The notes: generated by a model not told the origin, from the letters alone. A stretch of 64,000 nt of DNA from an uncultured Helicobacter sp. (GCF_937906905.1 NZ_CALERY010000011.1:1-64000), one strand, 5' to 3'; counted from the first letter of the stretch, positions 1 through 9,639 are shown. A program made the numbers and translations.

Positions 1-58
1 TGTTTTACTTCCGCCTACCGCTCACTCACATTTTGGGATTTTCTAGTGTTTGATTCAT

Positions 59-96
59 GGATTACTTCGCAACCGCTATCGCGCTTGCTCGCAAGT
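59..96 (-). repeat. REP-like degenerate palindrome
   Basis: On the minus strand this reads TTGCGAG, an irregular G/C-rich centre, then GAAGTAATCC. It fits the pattern TTGCGAG...GCAATCC seen more clearly near 28.1 kb and 30.7 kb. It lies downstream of the autotransporter gene, so it could also influence the mRNA 3' end, but no T-run follows. The rest of bases 1-204 shows nothing else I can support. Confidence 0.35.
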
Positions 97-204
97 GAGA
101 GAAAACGCTGCTAGTGTAAAACGAGGATTCTAGGCTTGTGCTTTGTGTTGTATATTGTGTAGATTGCCAAAGAAGCCACGCTTTGCCGCTCGGTGCAAGC
201 CAAG

Positions 205-3200
205 CTAGAATTTATACTCTAGCTTGACATCTGCCTTGCCACCATAGCCGCCCTTGATGTCTGCCACGCCAGCTAGCCCATATTGCAGGGTAAATCCACG
301 CCCCAGCTGCGCGCTGCCCACCAAGCCTAGCTGGAAAGTGAGATTGATAGGATTTAGCTCATAGCCGATAGAGTTTTGCGCATTGCTAAGGCTTACAAAG
401 ATTTGATTTGCGGAGCTATAGACATTCTGCCTAGCAAGGAAAGAGAGCGTATAGGACTGCTTCCTGCCAAGTAGGGCGTATTCTACCCCAGCTCCTAGCC
501 CTAGATTAAAGGCGTTTAGTGCGTGCTGCTTGTAGTTTGTCCCTGTGTATGCGCCTATACCATTGTATCCCACACTTAGCAGCCCCACAGGCTTTAGTAT
601 AGAGTCAAATCTCTCGCCCTTTTTGAGCACGAAGCGGTATTTGTAGTAGGTGTGTGAGAGCAGCCCTAGTGAGTCTGCCTTGAGACTCTCGCTCCCTAGC
701 ACGCCGCTTAGAGCGCGCTCGCCCATAATCATACTAAAAGATAGGTTGCTTTGGATTTCATTGCCGCCTTTTTGGTAGAGCCCATAGAGTCCTAGATTCA
801 CAACCTTGGCGATGTCATTAAGCGTTTGGGCATAGTAGTTTGAGCCGCCAAACCCAGCCATAGCCCCGATAATCAAGCTATCATCACCAAAGCTAAATGT
901 CCTATCATAGCCCACATTTGTGCCATAAAATCCCATAGCCGCCTTGCTCTCCCCACCTTTGGCAAAGCCCCCTCCAGCCACACTTAGCCACGCGCCGTTT
1001 TTCTTTCTCGCTTCTTTGGCGGCTTGGGCAGCTTCTTGGGCAGATTTTAGAGCTAGGGCGATATCTTTGCTATCATTGCTGGCAAGGCGCGCGAGCCCAG
1101 CTAGAGGCGTAGCATTGAAGCGGCTTTGCGCGTATTGGACTTGGGCGATTCTGGCGTTTATACTCTGGTCATTGGCGAGCAAGATTTGATCGCTTAAGCC
1201 TAGCTCGCTGTGGTGTGCTATCTCGCCTAAGTCATTATCGATACGCGCTAGATACCCATCTAGCTCTTTGTGCTGGTTTGCCGTGCCTGCCATTTGGATA
1301 AAGTCGTCTTTGGGGTTATGCTGGATTAGGATTTCTAGCAGCTTATCATCGCTGATATAGTTTTTTAGCTCATCGTAGCTACTTGGATCTTGCGTGGTAA
1401 ATTTGACTTTGATCTCGCCATTTTCCACAAGCGTTACCCAGTAGAGCGGCGTGCTACCCTCCGCAAAGCTAAAGTAGATTCTCTTATCTGTGCGATTATC
1501 CGTAATGCTCCCGGCAGAAATAAGCGTGTAGTATTTATTGAGCTGGAAGTCGCCGGGCTTGTCGCCACTAGAATCTGCCTTGATACTTTGATCAAGCTTG
1601 ACATCAATGCGCGTGCCATTTTCTAGGGTGAGATTTTTGCCCGTGTTTTGCACTTCGCCGCCTTGCATAGTGTTGCCCTCTAGCTTTAGCGCGTGGAATC
1701 TATCATCACTCGTGCCAGCTTGTGCTTGTAGCTTTAGCGGATCGGAGTTAGATTCTACTTGATTGGTGGGCGTGGGGGCTTGCTCGCTTGTGATTTCTCT
1801 AGTCATCATATTTGTAGCTGTGCCACTTGGCGCGGCTTTGTTCCCGGCACTTGCTGTAAGCTTGCCGACATTCTCTAGGCTTAGGTGCTGGGAGATAGAG
1901 AGATTTGCCTTGATGGGCTGGGCGATGTAGTTTGCCTGTGCCATATCGTGCTTTAGTGTCCCAAAGTGGATTCTAGAATTCTCATCAGTAGTTAGGCTTG
2001 TCTTACCATTATCAAACCCAGCGCGATTCATATCCCAGCTATTGACATAGACATTGCTGCCATTTTGGGCTTCAATGCTGAAGTTTTTCTGCTGGCTTGC
2101 GGGCTTTTGCGCGCTAGAGTCCTTTTCCACTTTGTCCAAATCTAGCGCGATGATTACCTTGCTTCCGCCTTGGGCTAGGAGCTTGCTAATCTCTAGCTTT
2201 GAGCCTATTTCTGTTTGGATTATGGTATCTCCGCTTTCATTCACGCCCAGAGTCCCATTGCCGCCAGCTATGCTAAAGCTAGATTCTCCGCCGATTGAGA
2301 GCTTTTTGCCCCCGCTTAGTATCGCTTCATTTGGCGTGGTGCTAAAGGTGGATTTGCTATCGATGTAGAGATTGTGATTAAGCGTGCCTCCATTTGCAAG
2401 CGTTACTTGCGCGCTCTCTTGTAGCCAGACATTTTGCCCATAGAATTGATTACTGCTGACATTTCCGCCTTTAAACACGAAGTTTGTAACATTAAACTTC
2501 GATTCACTTCCCACGCTTAGAGCAAGGCTTTTCAAGCTCTCCGCGATAATCGTGCCGACATTAAGGGCAGTATCTTTGCCATCTAGCTTAATGCTGTTGA
2601 AAGTATCTTTGAGCGTTAGGATTCCGCTGGTTGTGAGCTTCGCGCCGTTTTTTAGATCCACGCTTGCGGTGATATTGCTTAGGGTAGAATCTATTTGCGA
2701 GTCATCTGCGGTGATTTTGCCCTGATACTGCGAGGCTTCTAGGGCTTGCTCAAAGGCTTTAGAATCCTTTGCCAAAGATTCTTTAGCGTGCGCACTTAGC
2801 GTGATGTGGCTTTTCTGCTTGGCGGTGATGTCAAACTCCTGCTGCTTTGCTCCGCCTAGCTCGAAGTTTAATGCCACGCTTGAAGCATTAGATTCCAAAG
2901 TTTTGCCACTGCCCAAAAAGCTAGAATCCTTATCCACATCGACATTGAGCTGTAAATTTGTCGCCTTAAGGCTAGAGTCTAGCTTGCCTCCGGTGCTTAG
3001 CACGATATTGCTAACCTTGCCCTGCATAGTTTTATCAGCAAAGCAGCCCACGCCAGACTTGCCATTTTCGCAAGCTTGATTGAGTCCGCGCTGCGTTGTG
3101 CCTTGTAGCTCTATGCCGTCTGTGGCTTTCAGGGTCGCGGAATGCACCACTTCTTGCCTTTGCCCCTCTACTCTATCGCGTGTGCCACCGGCTGTGGTCT

Positions 3201-6200
3201 CTCTAAATCCACTGACGACAATCAGCGTATCATCTTGGGCTTGTGAGCTAATCTTGCCGCTCACACTTAGGCTAGAGTTTTTGCCATCTACGAGAATAGA
3301 GTTTTTATGCTTGCTAGATTCTGGGGTGGATTGTGCTTGTGTAGATTCTGCCCCCGTTGTCGTGCTAATATCTTTCAGCGTTATGGACTTAAGGCTAAGG
3401 GTAGATTTACCCATCACGCCGACATTGCCAGTGATGTCTGTGCTATCTCCTGTGATCTTGGAGCTATCTTTGACAAAAATATCGTAGTTTGTGGGCTTTG
3501 TGAAGCTACTTCCACCAATAGAGCTAAGATTTTTCAAATCAAAAGTCGATTTCTCAAAGCCTAGAGATTCTGTAACCTTAAGGCTCGAGCTGCCTGTGAT
3601 ATTTATGATGTCATTCGCAGCGCCATTAAGCCCTTTGAAAATAAGATTTTTCACATTTGCACTGCTGTTATCAAGCTTTAAAATCGCGCCGTTTGCGTGC
3701 GCCTCTCTATCAAGCGTTAGAAAATCTGCATTAAGCTTCGCGCTATTTTTCAAATCAAGCTTGGCGTTGAAGTCATAAATGTGTGAGTTTATTGTCGTGC
3801 CTGTGGCGTCAATGCTGCCTTTGAAGTGGATAGTTTGATTGGCAAGCTTCTGCGTTGCTTCTTTTAGCTTATTCTTACTCACTTCTTGCTGGTATTCAAA
3901 GCCATTGCCCGTGGTGTTTTCGCCGTCCTTTTTATCGATGTAGTGGTCTATATCTCCGCCAAAGTTAATCGCCGAGCTAGAATCTGCCTTGATTTTACCC
4001 TCCAAAGTCGCCTCACGCCCTATATCAAGCCTTGAGCTTTGCAAGTTAATCTCACCGATTTTAAACACTCTGTGATCCCAGTCGGGCTGCTCTAGTGTGC
4101 TTGGGCGACTTAGGTCCATCCAGTCGGGCAGTTTGCTGCCCTCGGCTTTTATAACGAGTTTTAAAAAATTCTTTTTTCCCAAGTTTGTCGTTATATCTTG
4201 ATTTCGTATATACGCGTGGGTTGTGGGGTGTCCTTGTAGCACGACTTTGCCGCTATCTACCTGCAAGCCCTTGGCATTGACATTGCCGTCAAAGACGAGT
4301 GCGGCTTTGTTTTCATCAGTAGCAGCTTTCTCATCGCCTTTATAGACAAGATTTAGATTCCCATTTGTGCTTGAGTTGTCTTGTTTAGAATCTGTGCTTT
4401 GCCCAAAGCTCGCGTGGATAATGGTGTCAGCTTTGCTTTGCGTTTTATTTTTCTCCTTATCGTAGCCCAAGCCCTCGATAGTCATCGTGCTTGTGTGTTT
4501 CTCATCAGTGTTGATGATATTCGCGCGCGCGTCATTGCTAGAGATAGCATTGAGCGTGAGGCTATTGCCCTTTAGGTCGAGATTCCCACCACCATTGCCA
4601 AAGTAGATTCCTAGCTTATCTCTATGCTCTTGGTTTAGTATGAAGTGATTTGGGAGCGTAGAATCTAGCTGTGAAGTATCTTTAATCGCGCCAAAGGCTT
4701 GCGCCTTGCCATTTACCAGCTCCAAAGTCCCGCGCCCACTTGTGAGATACACGCCATTAAAGGCTTGAGACTCTGTATCAAACACCACTTTCCCATCGCC
4801 CACGCGCAAGTAGCCATACTTGCCATCATCTGGCGGCGTATCATACTTTGTGGTTATGACCAATGTGCCTTTGCCCACTTTATGCAGGGCGTCATTGACA
4901 CCCCTTTTATCGCCAGTGCCATTACCCTTGATAAAGCCTAGCCCCCACTCTACTTTGACATTTTCTTCAATATCTAGCCCAGAGCCATTAAAGCCAAAGG
5001 GTTTATTGCCATTTGTGCTATTTGTGCCACTACTTGTGATTTTATAGATTGTTTCATTGCTACCATTATTTTGTTTAGCTTTAAACACAAGCCCACCCAC
5101 ACTACTCACAAGCAAATCCATATCCGCTTTTACATCAATACTCCCACCACCGCTAAAGACTACATCTTTATTTGTTTGCAGCTCTTTTTCGTTACTCCCA
5201 TTTTTTTTAAATTTCGCAGTCTCTCCGTGTTTTTTCTCATAGCTCCAATTTTGATCTCCCTCTAAATCAAGCTCCCATTCATTTTCCTTTTTAAACTTCT
5301 CAAAATCCGCCTTTGTCGCCACTGCCACTGCACCCCCACCACCCGCTACCAAATCCGCCTTAGAAGTTACGCCAAGTAGTAGCCATTTTTGCTTCGTCTT
5401 ATCATAGATGTAGAATCCACTTCCGCTATCGCCTGGAGTAATAAAATTTACCCAATCAAGATCGGTAAATTCTATAAGCTGTATGCCCCTAGCATTGATA
5501 TTTTCATTTGCCTTTGAGTCTTCATAGGTGATTCCACCATTGATATCAACAGGGCGGCTGAAGCTCCCGCCACGCGTCCCGGTAATCGCAGCGATCCCAG
5601 CGTCTTTAAACCCTCCGCCTGGCGCATTAAAAAGCCCCAATTTCCCAGAGCCTGCTTGAAACACGATAAGATTGCCATTAGAGTCTGTCGCATGCTCCTT
5701 TAGATATTTCTTTAGATTTTGTAGATTCTGCTGCTCTTTTTGTTTGTCGATATTGCCAGAAGTATAATTTGCATCGGATTGCAGTCCCGCGTCAAAGATT
5801 TCTGTCTCGCCCTCTACGATATATTTATTAAACCGAGCGAAAGTTACATCATAGCCATAATTGTTGGATTTATTGTTTGCACTCATACTATAAGTTGTCT
5901 GCCCCCAGCGTCTTAGCTCCGGATTTTGTGCATTAACAAGTGGATTATTACTATCACCACTACTGCCTGCGACATGCGTGGCGGTGATGACGAAGTTGCG
6001 TCCAAGGGAAGTGGTATTGCCGTTATTGCTTCTGGCGGATTGATCGATGATAGGGGCTTCAAAGCGCACAGAGACGCCGGGCTGCTTGCTGGACTCTATC
6101 ACCACGCCTTGTGCCCCAGCGGCAAACGCCCCCTTATTCTGCCCTAGGTCCAAAAAATCGCGGTAGAAAAAGGTATCGATATAGATATTTTGAGCTTGTG

Positions 6201-6252
6201 TCTGGGCTAAAAGCAGGGCGGATAGTGCTATGGAAATACGCAAGCCTCTCAC
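205..6252 (-). CDS. S6-type serine protease autotransporter (type Va secretion)
   Basis: A 2015-residue outer-membrane/secreted protein. Residues 1-20 form a signal peptide ending AQTQA. A chymotrypsin-like S6 protease domain follows, with a visible triad: His93 (TATHVAG), Asp135 (YGYDVTF) and Ser276 (GDSGSGF). From about residue 340 to 1730 lies a long Asn/Ser/Gly/Lys-rich region with repeating hydrophobic positions, as expected for a beta-helix passenger. From about 1745 a translocator beta-barrel runs to the C-terminal Phe (KLEYKF), the usual signal for barrel assembly. The start is GTG at 6252, chosen because AAGGAGA lies six bases upstream; the nearby ATG is out of frame. The SPATE/IgA-protease family cleaves host proteins or its own passenger; the substrate here is unknown. 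A T16 tract in the promoter suggests switchable expression. Confidence 0.9.
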   Translation of the reverse strand: MRGLRISIALSALLLAQTQAQNIYIDTFFYRDFLDLGQNKGAFAAGAQGVVIESSKQPGVSVRFEAPIIDQSARSNNGNTTSLGRNFVITATHVAGSSGDSNNPLVNAQNPELRRWGQTTYSMSANNKSNNYGYDVTFARFNKYIVEGETEIFDAGLQSDANYTSGNIDKQKEQQNLQNLKKYLKEHATDSNGNLIVFQAGSGKLGLFNAPGGGFKDAGIAAITGTRGGSFSRPVDINGGITYEDSKANENINARGIQLIEFTDLDWVNFITPGDSGSGFYIYDKTKQKWLLLGVTSKADLVAGGGGAVAVATKADFEKFKKENEWELDLEGDQNWSYEKKHGETAKFKKNGSNEKELQTNKDVVFSGGGSIDVKADMDLLVSSVGGLVFKAKQNNGSNETIYKITSSGTNSTNGNKPFGFNGSGLDIEENVKVEWGLGFIKGNGTGDKRGVNDALHKVGKGTLVITTKYDTPPDDGKYGYLRVGDGKVVFDTESQAFNGVYLTSGRGTLELVNGKAQAFGAIKDTSQLDSTLPNHFILNQEHRDKLGIYFGNGGGNLDLKGNSLTLNAISSNDARANIINTDEKHTSTMTIEGLGYDKEKNKTQSKADTIIHASFGQSTDSKQDNSSTNGNLNLVYKGDEKAATDENKAALVFDGNVNAKGLQVDSGKVVLQGHPTTHAYIRNQDITTNLGKKNFLKLVIKAEGSKLPDWMDLSRPSTLEQPDWDHRVFKIGEINLQSSRLDIGREATLEGKIKADSSSAINFGGDIDHYIDKKDGENTTGNGFEYQQEVSKNKLKEATQKLANQTIHFKGSIDATGTTINSHIYDFNAKLDLKNSAKLNADFLTLDREAHANGAILKLDNSSANVKNLIFKGLNGAANDIINITGSSSLKVTESLGFEKSTFDLKNLSSIGGSSFTKPTNYDIFVKDSSKITGDSTDITGNVGVMGKSTLSLKSITLKDISTTTGAESTQAQSTPESSKHKNSILVDGKNSSLSVSGKISSQAQDDTLIVVSGFRETTAGGTRDRVEGQRQEVVHSATLKATDGIELQGTTQRGLNQACENGKSGVGCFADKTMQGKVSNIVLSTGGKLDSSLKATNLQLNVDVDKDSSFLGSGKTLESNASSVALNFELGGAKQQEFDITAKQKSHITLSAHAKESLAKDSKAFEQALEASQYQGKITADDSQIDSTLSNITASVDLKNGAKLTTSGILTLKDTFNSIKLDGKDTALNVGTIIAESLKSLALSVGSESKFNVTNFVFKGGNVSSNQFYGQNVWLQESAQVTLANGGTLNHNLYIDSKSTFSTTPNEAILSGGKKLSIGGESSFSIAGGNGTLGVNESGDTIIQTEIGSKLEISKLLAQGGSKVIIALDLDKVEKDSSAQKPASQQKNFSIEAQNGSNVYVNSWDMNRAGFDNGKTSLTTDENSRIHFGTLKHDMAQANYIAQPIKANLSISQHLSLENVGKLTASAGNKAAPSGTATNMMTREITSEQAPTPTNQVESNSDPLKLQAQAGTSDDRFHALKLEGNTMQGGEVQNTGKNLTLENGTRIDVKLDQSIKADSSGDKPGDFQLNKYYTLISAGSITDNRTDKRIYFSFAEGSTPLYWVTLVENGEIKVKFTTQDPSSYDELKNYISDDKLLEILIQHNPKDDFIQMAGTANQHKELDGYLARIDNDLGEIAHHSELGLSDQILLANDQSINARIAQVQYAQSRFNATPLAGLARLASNDSKDIALALKSAQEAAQAAKEARKKNGAWLSVAGGGFAKGGESKAAMGFYGTNVGYDRTFSFGDDSLIIGAMAGFGGSNYYAQTLNDIAKVVNLGLYGLYQKGGNEIQSNLSFSMIMGERALSGVLGSESLKADSLGLLSHTYYKYRFVLKKGERFDSILKPVGLLSVGYNGIGAYTGTNYKQHALNAFNLGLGAGVEYALLGRKQSYTLSFLARQNVYSSANQIFVSLSNAQNSIGYELNPINLTFQLGLVGSAQLGRGFTLQYGLAGVADIKGGYGGKADVKLEYKF

Positions 6253-6327
6253 TCATCTCTCCTTGTCTCTGTGCGGATATTTGCCACAAAATCGCGGTAG
6301 TGCCTTGAATGCCTTAAAAATTGCGCG

Positions 6328-6360
6328 ATTATACAAAAAAAAAAAAAAAACGCTTTACAA
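6328..6360 (-). promoter_or_regulatory. Autotransporter promoter with T16 spacer tract
   Basis: Read on the minus strand: a -35-like TTGTAA (6360-6355), then AGCG, sixteen T, G, and a perfect TATAAT -10 (6333-6328). The -35/-10 spacer is 21 nt at this tract length; about 12 T would give the optimal 17. The start codon is about 75 bp downstream. This is the architecture of promoters switched by homopolymer length. The -35 assignment is tentative because Helicobacter sigma-80 promoters often lack one. Confidence 0.75.
6335..6350. repeat. Homopolymeric A/T tract, 16 bp
   Basis: Sixteen consecutive A on the plus strand (T on the transcribed strand's sense) between the -35 and -10 of the autotransporter promoter. 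It is the longest homopolymer in the window and is expected to vary by slipped-strand mispairing. Confidence 0.95.
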
Positions 6361-6385
6361 TAAAGGCGATTCCATAGAGTGGCAA

Positions 6386-6415
6386 GTAGATTCTGGTAGA
6401 TTCTGGTAGATTCTG
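6386..6415. repeat. Three tandem copies of GTAGATTCTG
   Basis: Three exact head-to-tail copies of a 10-bp unit followed by GTAGC, between the rpoN stop and the autotransporter promoter. The unit contains the GATTCT/AGAATC core that is dispersed through the window. It may be a local amplification of that element or a binding array upstream of the promoter. Confidence 0.9.
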
Positions 6416-6473
6416 GTAGCGGGGCTGCTCCTTTGTAAGCGTGGCAAAGCAATCCACAATAAAAGCAGATCGC

Positions 6474-7793
6474 CTACACGCTTATCTCATAGAGCCTTTT
6501 GCGCTCGCTTGAGCTGGCGATATTGAGCTGCTGGCGATATTTGGTAATCGTGCGGCGCACAATTTTTAGCCCAAATCGCTCCTCAATCATGGAGAGAATC
6601 TTAATATCGCTTAAAGGCTTTTTGCGATTCTCGTTTTTGATGATTTCTAGGAGAAAATCTTTGATCGACGCATTGCTGACATCTCCGTCAATCGCCGTAG
6701 TGAAAAAGCTTTTAATCGCAAACACCCCGCGACCGCACTCTAAGTATTTATTCGAAATCGCGCGTGAAATCGTGCTTGGCGCGTAGCCTAGCTCCTGGGC
6801 GATGTCTTTTAGCTTCATGGGCTTCATCTCCCCGCCCATGAAAAACTCATACTGATAATCCACAATCATAAGCCCCACTTTTTTAATCGTAGCCTTGCGC
6901 ATTTCTAGCGCGTCGATTAGGTCTTTTGCTTCTTTGACTTTGGATTTGATATAGGCTTGCGCGTCGCTGGAGTGCTTGTTTGGAGTAAATTCACCATCTA
7001 GCAGTCTCTGCTCTATCGCACTTCTATCAAGCTCGATTATCGGGTAGCACTCATCATTGGTGCGCACGATGATACTTCCCTCTTCCTCATGGACGAAAAT
7101 ATCTGGAATCTTGTAGGCGTCCTCATGCGCGAAGTCCAGTGCTGGGGGGTTTTTGAAGCTGCGGATTGTGTGCATGGCTTCATTGTAGCGGGGGTGTTTT
7201 TTAAATTTATGGTGCATATCAAGCTCGGCGATGATTTTCTGGCAGAGGGCGTAGGTCTCGTTATCTACTTCGCTGGATTCTAGCTGGAAGTAAAAGCTCT
7301 CAATCACATCGCGCGCGCCCACACCACGCGGCTCTAAGAAGCAAAACCGCTTACGCACTTTCTCATACTCTTGCTCGCTTATCTCCAGTCGCCTAGCAGC
7401 TTGCGCACTATCATCTTGAAAATACCCATCTGCGCCAATCCCCTCGATAATATCAAATGCAATCACCCTGCTAAGCTCTGTTGGGAAAAGTGGCGGAGCG
7501 ATTTGGCGATACAAATGCTCATACAAGCTCTCCTCTGCGATTGTGAGCTGCTCGATTTTGTCCGTGATCCCAGCTTTTGGTAGATTGTTTCTAGGCAGGG
7601 AGCGAAATGTCGAGCTAAAGTCCTTGCTAAGTGGCGATTGAAGCGAGAGGAATGGGTTCTCTTTGGCATAGTCTTTTAAGATGTCTTCTACCTCGAGCAA
7701 ATCGCTTTGCAGAATCGGTAGCCAGCTTTTTAGCGTGGTGGAGAGCTTGCCTTTGAGATTTTGCCGAAGTCGCGCACCACCTGCTACTGCCAT
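6474..7793 (-). CDS. rpoN: RNA polymerase sigma-54 factor RpoN
   Basis: 439 residues. Sigma-54 directs RNA polymerase to -24/-12 promoters and needs an AAA+ activator; in Helicobacter it controls middle flagellar genes through FlgR. The N-terminus (QNLKGKL..LKSWLPILQSDLLEVEDIL) matches the core- and activator-binding regions. A helix-turn-helix segment (LGYAPSTISRAISNKYLE) follows, and the RpoN box VRRTITKYRQQL lies at about residues 412-423, close to the family consensus. It starts 18 bp after the lptB stop, the same order as in H. pylori (HP0715-HP0714), so the two are probably cotranscribed. A homologue of HP0958, known in H. pylori to stabilise RpoN, lies at 42996-43700. Confidence 0.95.
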   Translation of the reverse strand: MAVAGGARLRQNLKGKLSTTLKSWLPILQSDLLEVEDILKDYAKENPFLSLQSPLSKDFSSTFRSLPRNNLPKAGITDKIEQLTIAEESLYEHLYRQIAPPLFPTELSRVIAFDIIEGIGADGYFQDDSAQAARRLEISEQEYEKVRKRFCFLEPRGVGARDVIESFYFQLESSEVDNETYALCQKIIAELDMHHKFKKHPRYNEAMHTIRSFKNPPALDFAHEDAYKIPDIFVHEEEGSIIVRTNDECYPIIELDRSAIEQRLLDGEFTPNKHSSDAQAYIKSKVKEAKDLIDALEMRKATIKKVGLMIVDYQYEFFMGGEMKPMKLKDIAQELGYAPSTISRAISNKYLECGRGVFAIKSFFTTAIDGDVSNASIKDFLLEIIKNENRKKPLSDIKILSMIEERFGLKIVRRTITKYRQQLNIASSSERKRLYEISV

Positions 7794-7811
7794 ACTGCCC
7801 TACACTTTTAC

Positions 7812-8603
7812 CTATGCTTTGAAATGTTCGCCTAGGTAGTATTTTCGCACCAGGGCATTTTCATAGATTTCTTGCGCATTTCCGCTAGCTAGCAGTGTGC
7901 CAGACTTGATCACATACGCGCGATCGCACACAGAGAGTGTCTCGCGGACATTATGATCAGTGATAAGCACGCCAATCCCCATGCCTGTGAGGGTTTGAAT
8001 GATTTTTTGTATATCAATCACCGCGATTGGATCCACCCCGGCAAATGGCTCATCTAGCAAAATAAACTTTGGCTCTTTGATAAGCGCGCGCGCAATCTCC
8101 ACACGCCGCCGCTCCCCGCCAGAGAGGCTTAGCCCCTTTCTCGCGCGGATTGGCTCGATGTTAAAGGCTTCTAGCATTTGCTCGATTTTGTGTGTTTGGG
8201 CTTTTTTAGAGGGGAATGTCGCTTCGGCTGCGAGAAAGAGATTGTCCTCCACGCTTAGATCTTTAAAGATACTTGACTCTTGTGGCAGGTAGCCTATCCC
8301 CATGTTGGAGCGCTTGTGTAGAGGCTGCTTTGCAAGGCTCTTGCCATCAAGCAGCACCTCACCGCTACTTGGCTGCAATAATCCGCAAATCATGTAGAAT
8401 GTCGTCGTTTTCCCCGCGCCATTTGGTCCCAGCAGCCCTACGACCTCGCCGCTTTTGACTTCTATGGAGACATCATTGACGATTTTGGTTTTTTTGATGT
8501 GTTTGGCAAGGTGTCTAGCCTCAAGCACATGAGTCAAAGGGCGATCAACACCAGCTTGTGGCGTATGGTTTGCTGCTTCTGGTGGGGTTTGGGATTTTGA
8601 CAC
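7812..8603 (-). CDS. lptB: LPS export ABC transporter ATP-binding protein LptB
   Basis: 263 residues, cytoplasmic ATPase of the LptBFG complex that extracts lipopolysaccharide from the inner membrane. Visible motifs are Walker A GPNGAGKT (residues 59-66), signature LSGGERRR, Walker B ILLDEPFAGVD and the switch histidine in ITDHNV. The GERRRVE and EPFAGVDPIAV stretches are typical of LptB. About 25 extra N-terminal residues precede the conserved core. The start is GTG at 8603, supported by AAGGAAG six bases upstream. The next gene on this strand is rpoN. lptF, lptG and lptC are not in the window. Confidence 0.92.
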   Translation of the reverse strand: MSKSQTPPEAANHTPQAGVDRPLTHVLEARHLAKHIKKTKIVNDVSIEVKSGEVVGLLGPNGAGKTTTFYMICGLLQPSSGEVLLDGKSLAKQPLHKRSNMGIGYLPQESSIFKDLSVEDNLFLAAEATFPSKKAQTHKIEQMLEAFNIEPIRARKGLSLSGGERRRVEIARALIKEPKFILLDEPFAGVDPIAVIDIQKIIQTLTGMGIGVLITDHNVRETLSVCDRAYVIKSGTLLASGNAQEIYENALVRKYYLGEHFKA

Positions 8604-8919
8604 TTTGCTTCCTTGGACTAAGATTTAGAGATTCTGCTTTGGACACTTGCTATACCGCTCATCATGCGCGTGATTTTGCGCAATCTTATACTCTTATGAC
8701 TTAAATTTCAAACCAGCGTGCAATCTATCAGCAAACCCTAGAATCCACTTTTTTTATGGATTGCTTCACTACACTTACAAGCGATAGAAAAAGAGCCCAC
8801 CCTAGAATCCACTTTGCAAGCGATCCGCCCCATGCGCCTACACAAAATCAGCTATAATGGCGCTTCGCTAAATAGCCCCAATCCAGTAGAGCAACACACA
8901 AACGCACCAAGGAGCGCAC
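8604..8919. other. Intergenic region between divergent lptB and GT25 gene
   Basis: 316 bp without a recognisable gene. It holds an exact AGAATCCACTTTT element (8740-8752), a partial copy near 8811, a REP-like fragment (GGATTGCTTC, from about 8758), and the promoter of the rightward glycosyltransferase gene at its right end. No clear -10 was picked for lptB. Confidence 0.6.
8853..8858 (+). promoter_or_regulatory. -10 box (TATAAT) for the GT25 gene
   Basis: GCTATAATGG gives a perfect -10 hexamer 61 bp before the start codon at 8920. A strong AAGGAG (8909-8914) lies five bases before that ATG. Confidence 0.6.
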
Positions 8920-9639
8920 ATGAAGCTATTTGTCATCAATCTCGCTCGCTCTGCAACTCGCCGCAAACGCATGCAAGCGCGCCTAGAAGCCCTAGCACGC
9001 AATCCGCTTTTCACAGAGCTTGGACTGGAGTGGGAGTTTTTCGCTGCGAGTGATTCTAGGAGTGAAGAGTTTTGGCGCTACAAGCAGAAATTTAGCGCGC
9101 GCAAATGCTTTCTCTGGCATGGCAGAATCCTCATCGATAGCGAAATCGCCTGCTATGCCTCGCACTATCGATTGTGGCAGGAGTGTGCGGAGCGCGATGA
9201 GCCAATCATCGTGCTAGAAGATGATGTATGCTTCGCGCCGCATTTCTTAAGTGCGCTACAAGATATTACGCGCACAGATTTTGGGCTCGTGCGCTTCTAT
9301 ACACTTGATAGGAAGCGCGATAAATATATCTATCAAATCAGCAATTCTCCCTACCACTACTCTCTAAAAAACACCAATGGCACACAAGGCTACTACATCA
9401 CACCGCACGCAGCTCGTGCATTTCTCGCGCAAGAGTGCTGGGATAGTCCTGTGGATATTTTTATGGAGTTTGTCGCGCGTCATGGTGTGGATAATATCAT
9501 CTACAAGCCCTTTATCATCACCGAGGACGAAGCTACCTCGAGCGCCTCGACAATCACAAACCCCGATGGAAGTGCCAGGACGATTAACAAAGAGCCGGTA
9601 AGGGGGGGGCAGCCATACCTACTAGCTGGAGGCTTTTAA
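8920..9639 (+). CDS. Family 25 glycosyltransferase, phase-variable 3' end
   Basis: 239 residues in the present frame. GT25 enzymes add galactose or glucose residues to lipooligosaccharide in the cytoplasm. Family features are the N-terminal VINLARSATRRKRM, the SEIACYASH motif (residues 74-82; family form GEIGCYLSH) and the acidic metal-binding motif LEDD (99-102). A G8 tract at codons 228-230 sits just before the stop. With G9 the frame would instead continue for about 35 codons past 9618 as a basic tail (RNSIQLRRALFKLTY) ending at TGA 9723-9725, just before tsaE. The listed end may therefore be a truncated phase. The gene lies on the opposite strand between lptB and tsaE, whose homologues are adjacent in H. 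pylori, so it looks like an insertion. Confidence 0.88.
   Translation: MKLFVINLARSATRRKRMQARLEALARNPLFTELGLEWEFFAASDSRSEEFWRYKQKFSARKCFLWHGRILIDSEIACYASHYRLWQECAERDEPIIVLEDDVCFAPHFLSALQDITRTDFGLVRFYTLDRKRDKYIYQISNSPYHYSLKNTNGTQGYYITPHAARAFLAQECWDSPVDIFMEFVARHGVDNIIYKPFIITEDEATSSASTITNPDGSARTINKEPVRGGQPYLLAGGF
9602..9609. repeat. G8 tract in GT25 gene
   Basis: Eight G near the 3' end of the GT25 gene. G8 and G7 both stop soon after the tract; G9 opens a longer C-terminus ending at 9725. Consistent with slipped-strand phase variation. Confidence 0.85.

Noticed and set aside
944..5265. Many open frames on the plus strand opposite the autotransporter
   Set aside because: They lack ribosome sites and family motifs and mirror the repetitive codon use of the large leftward gene.
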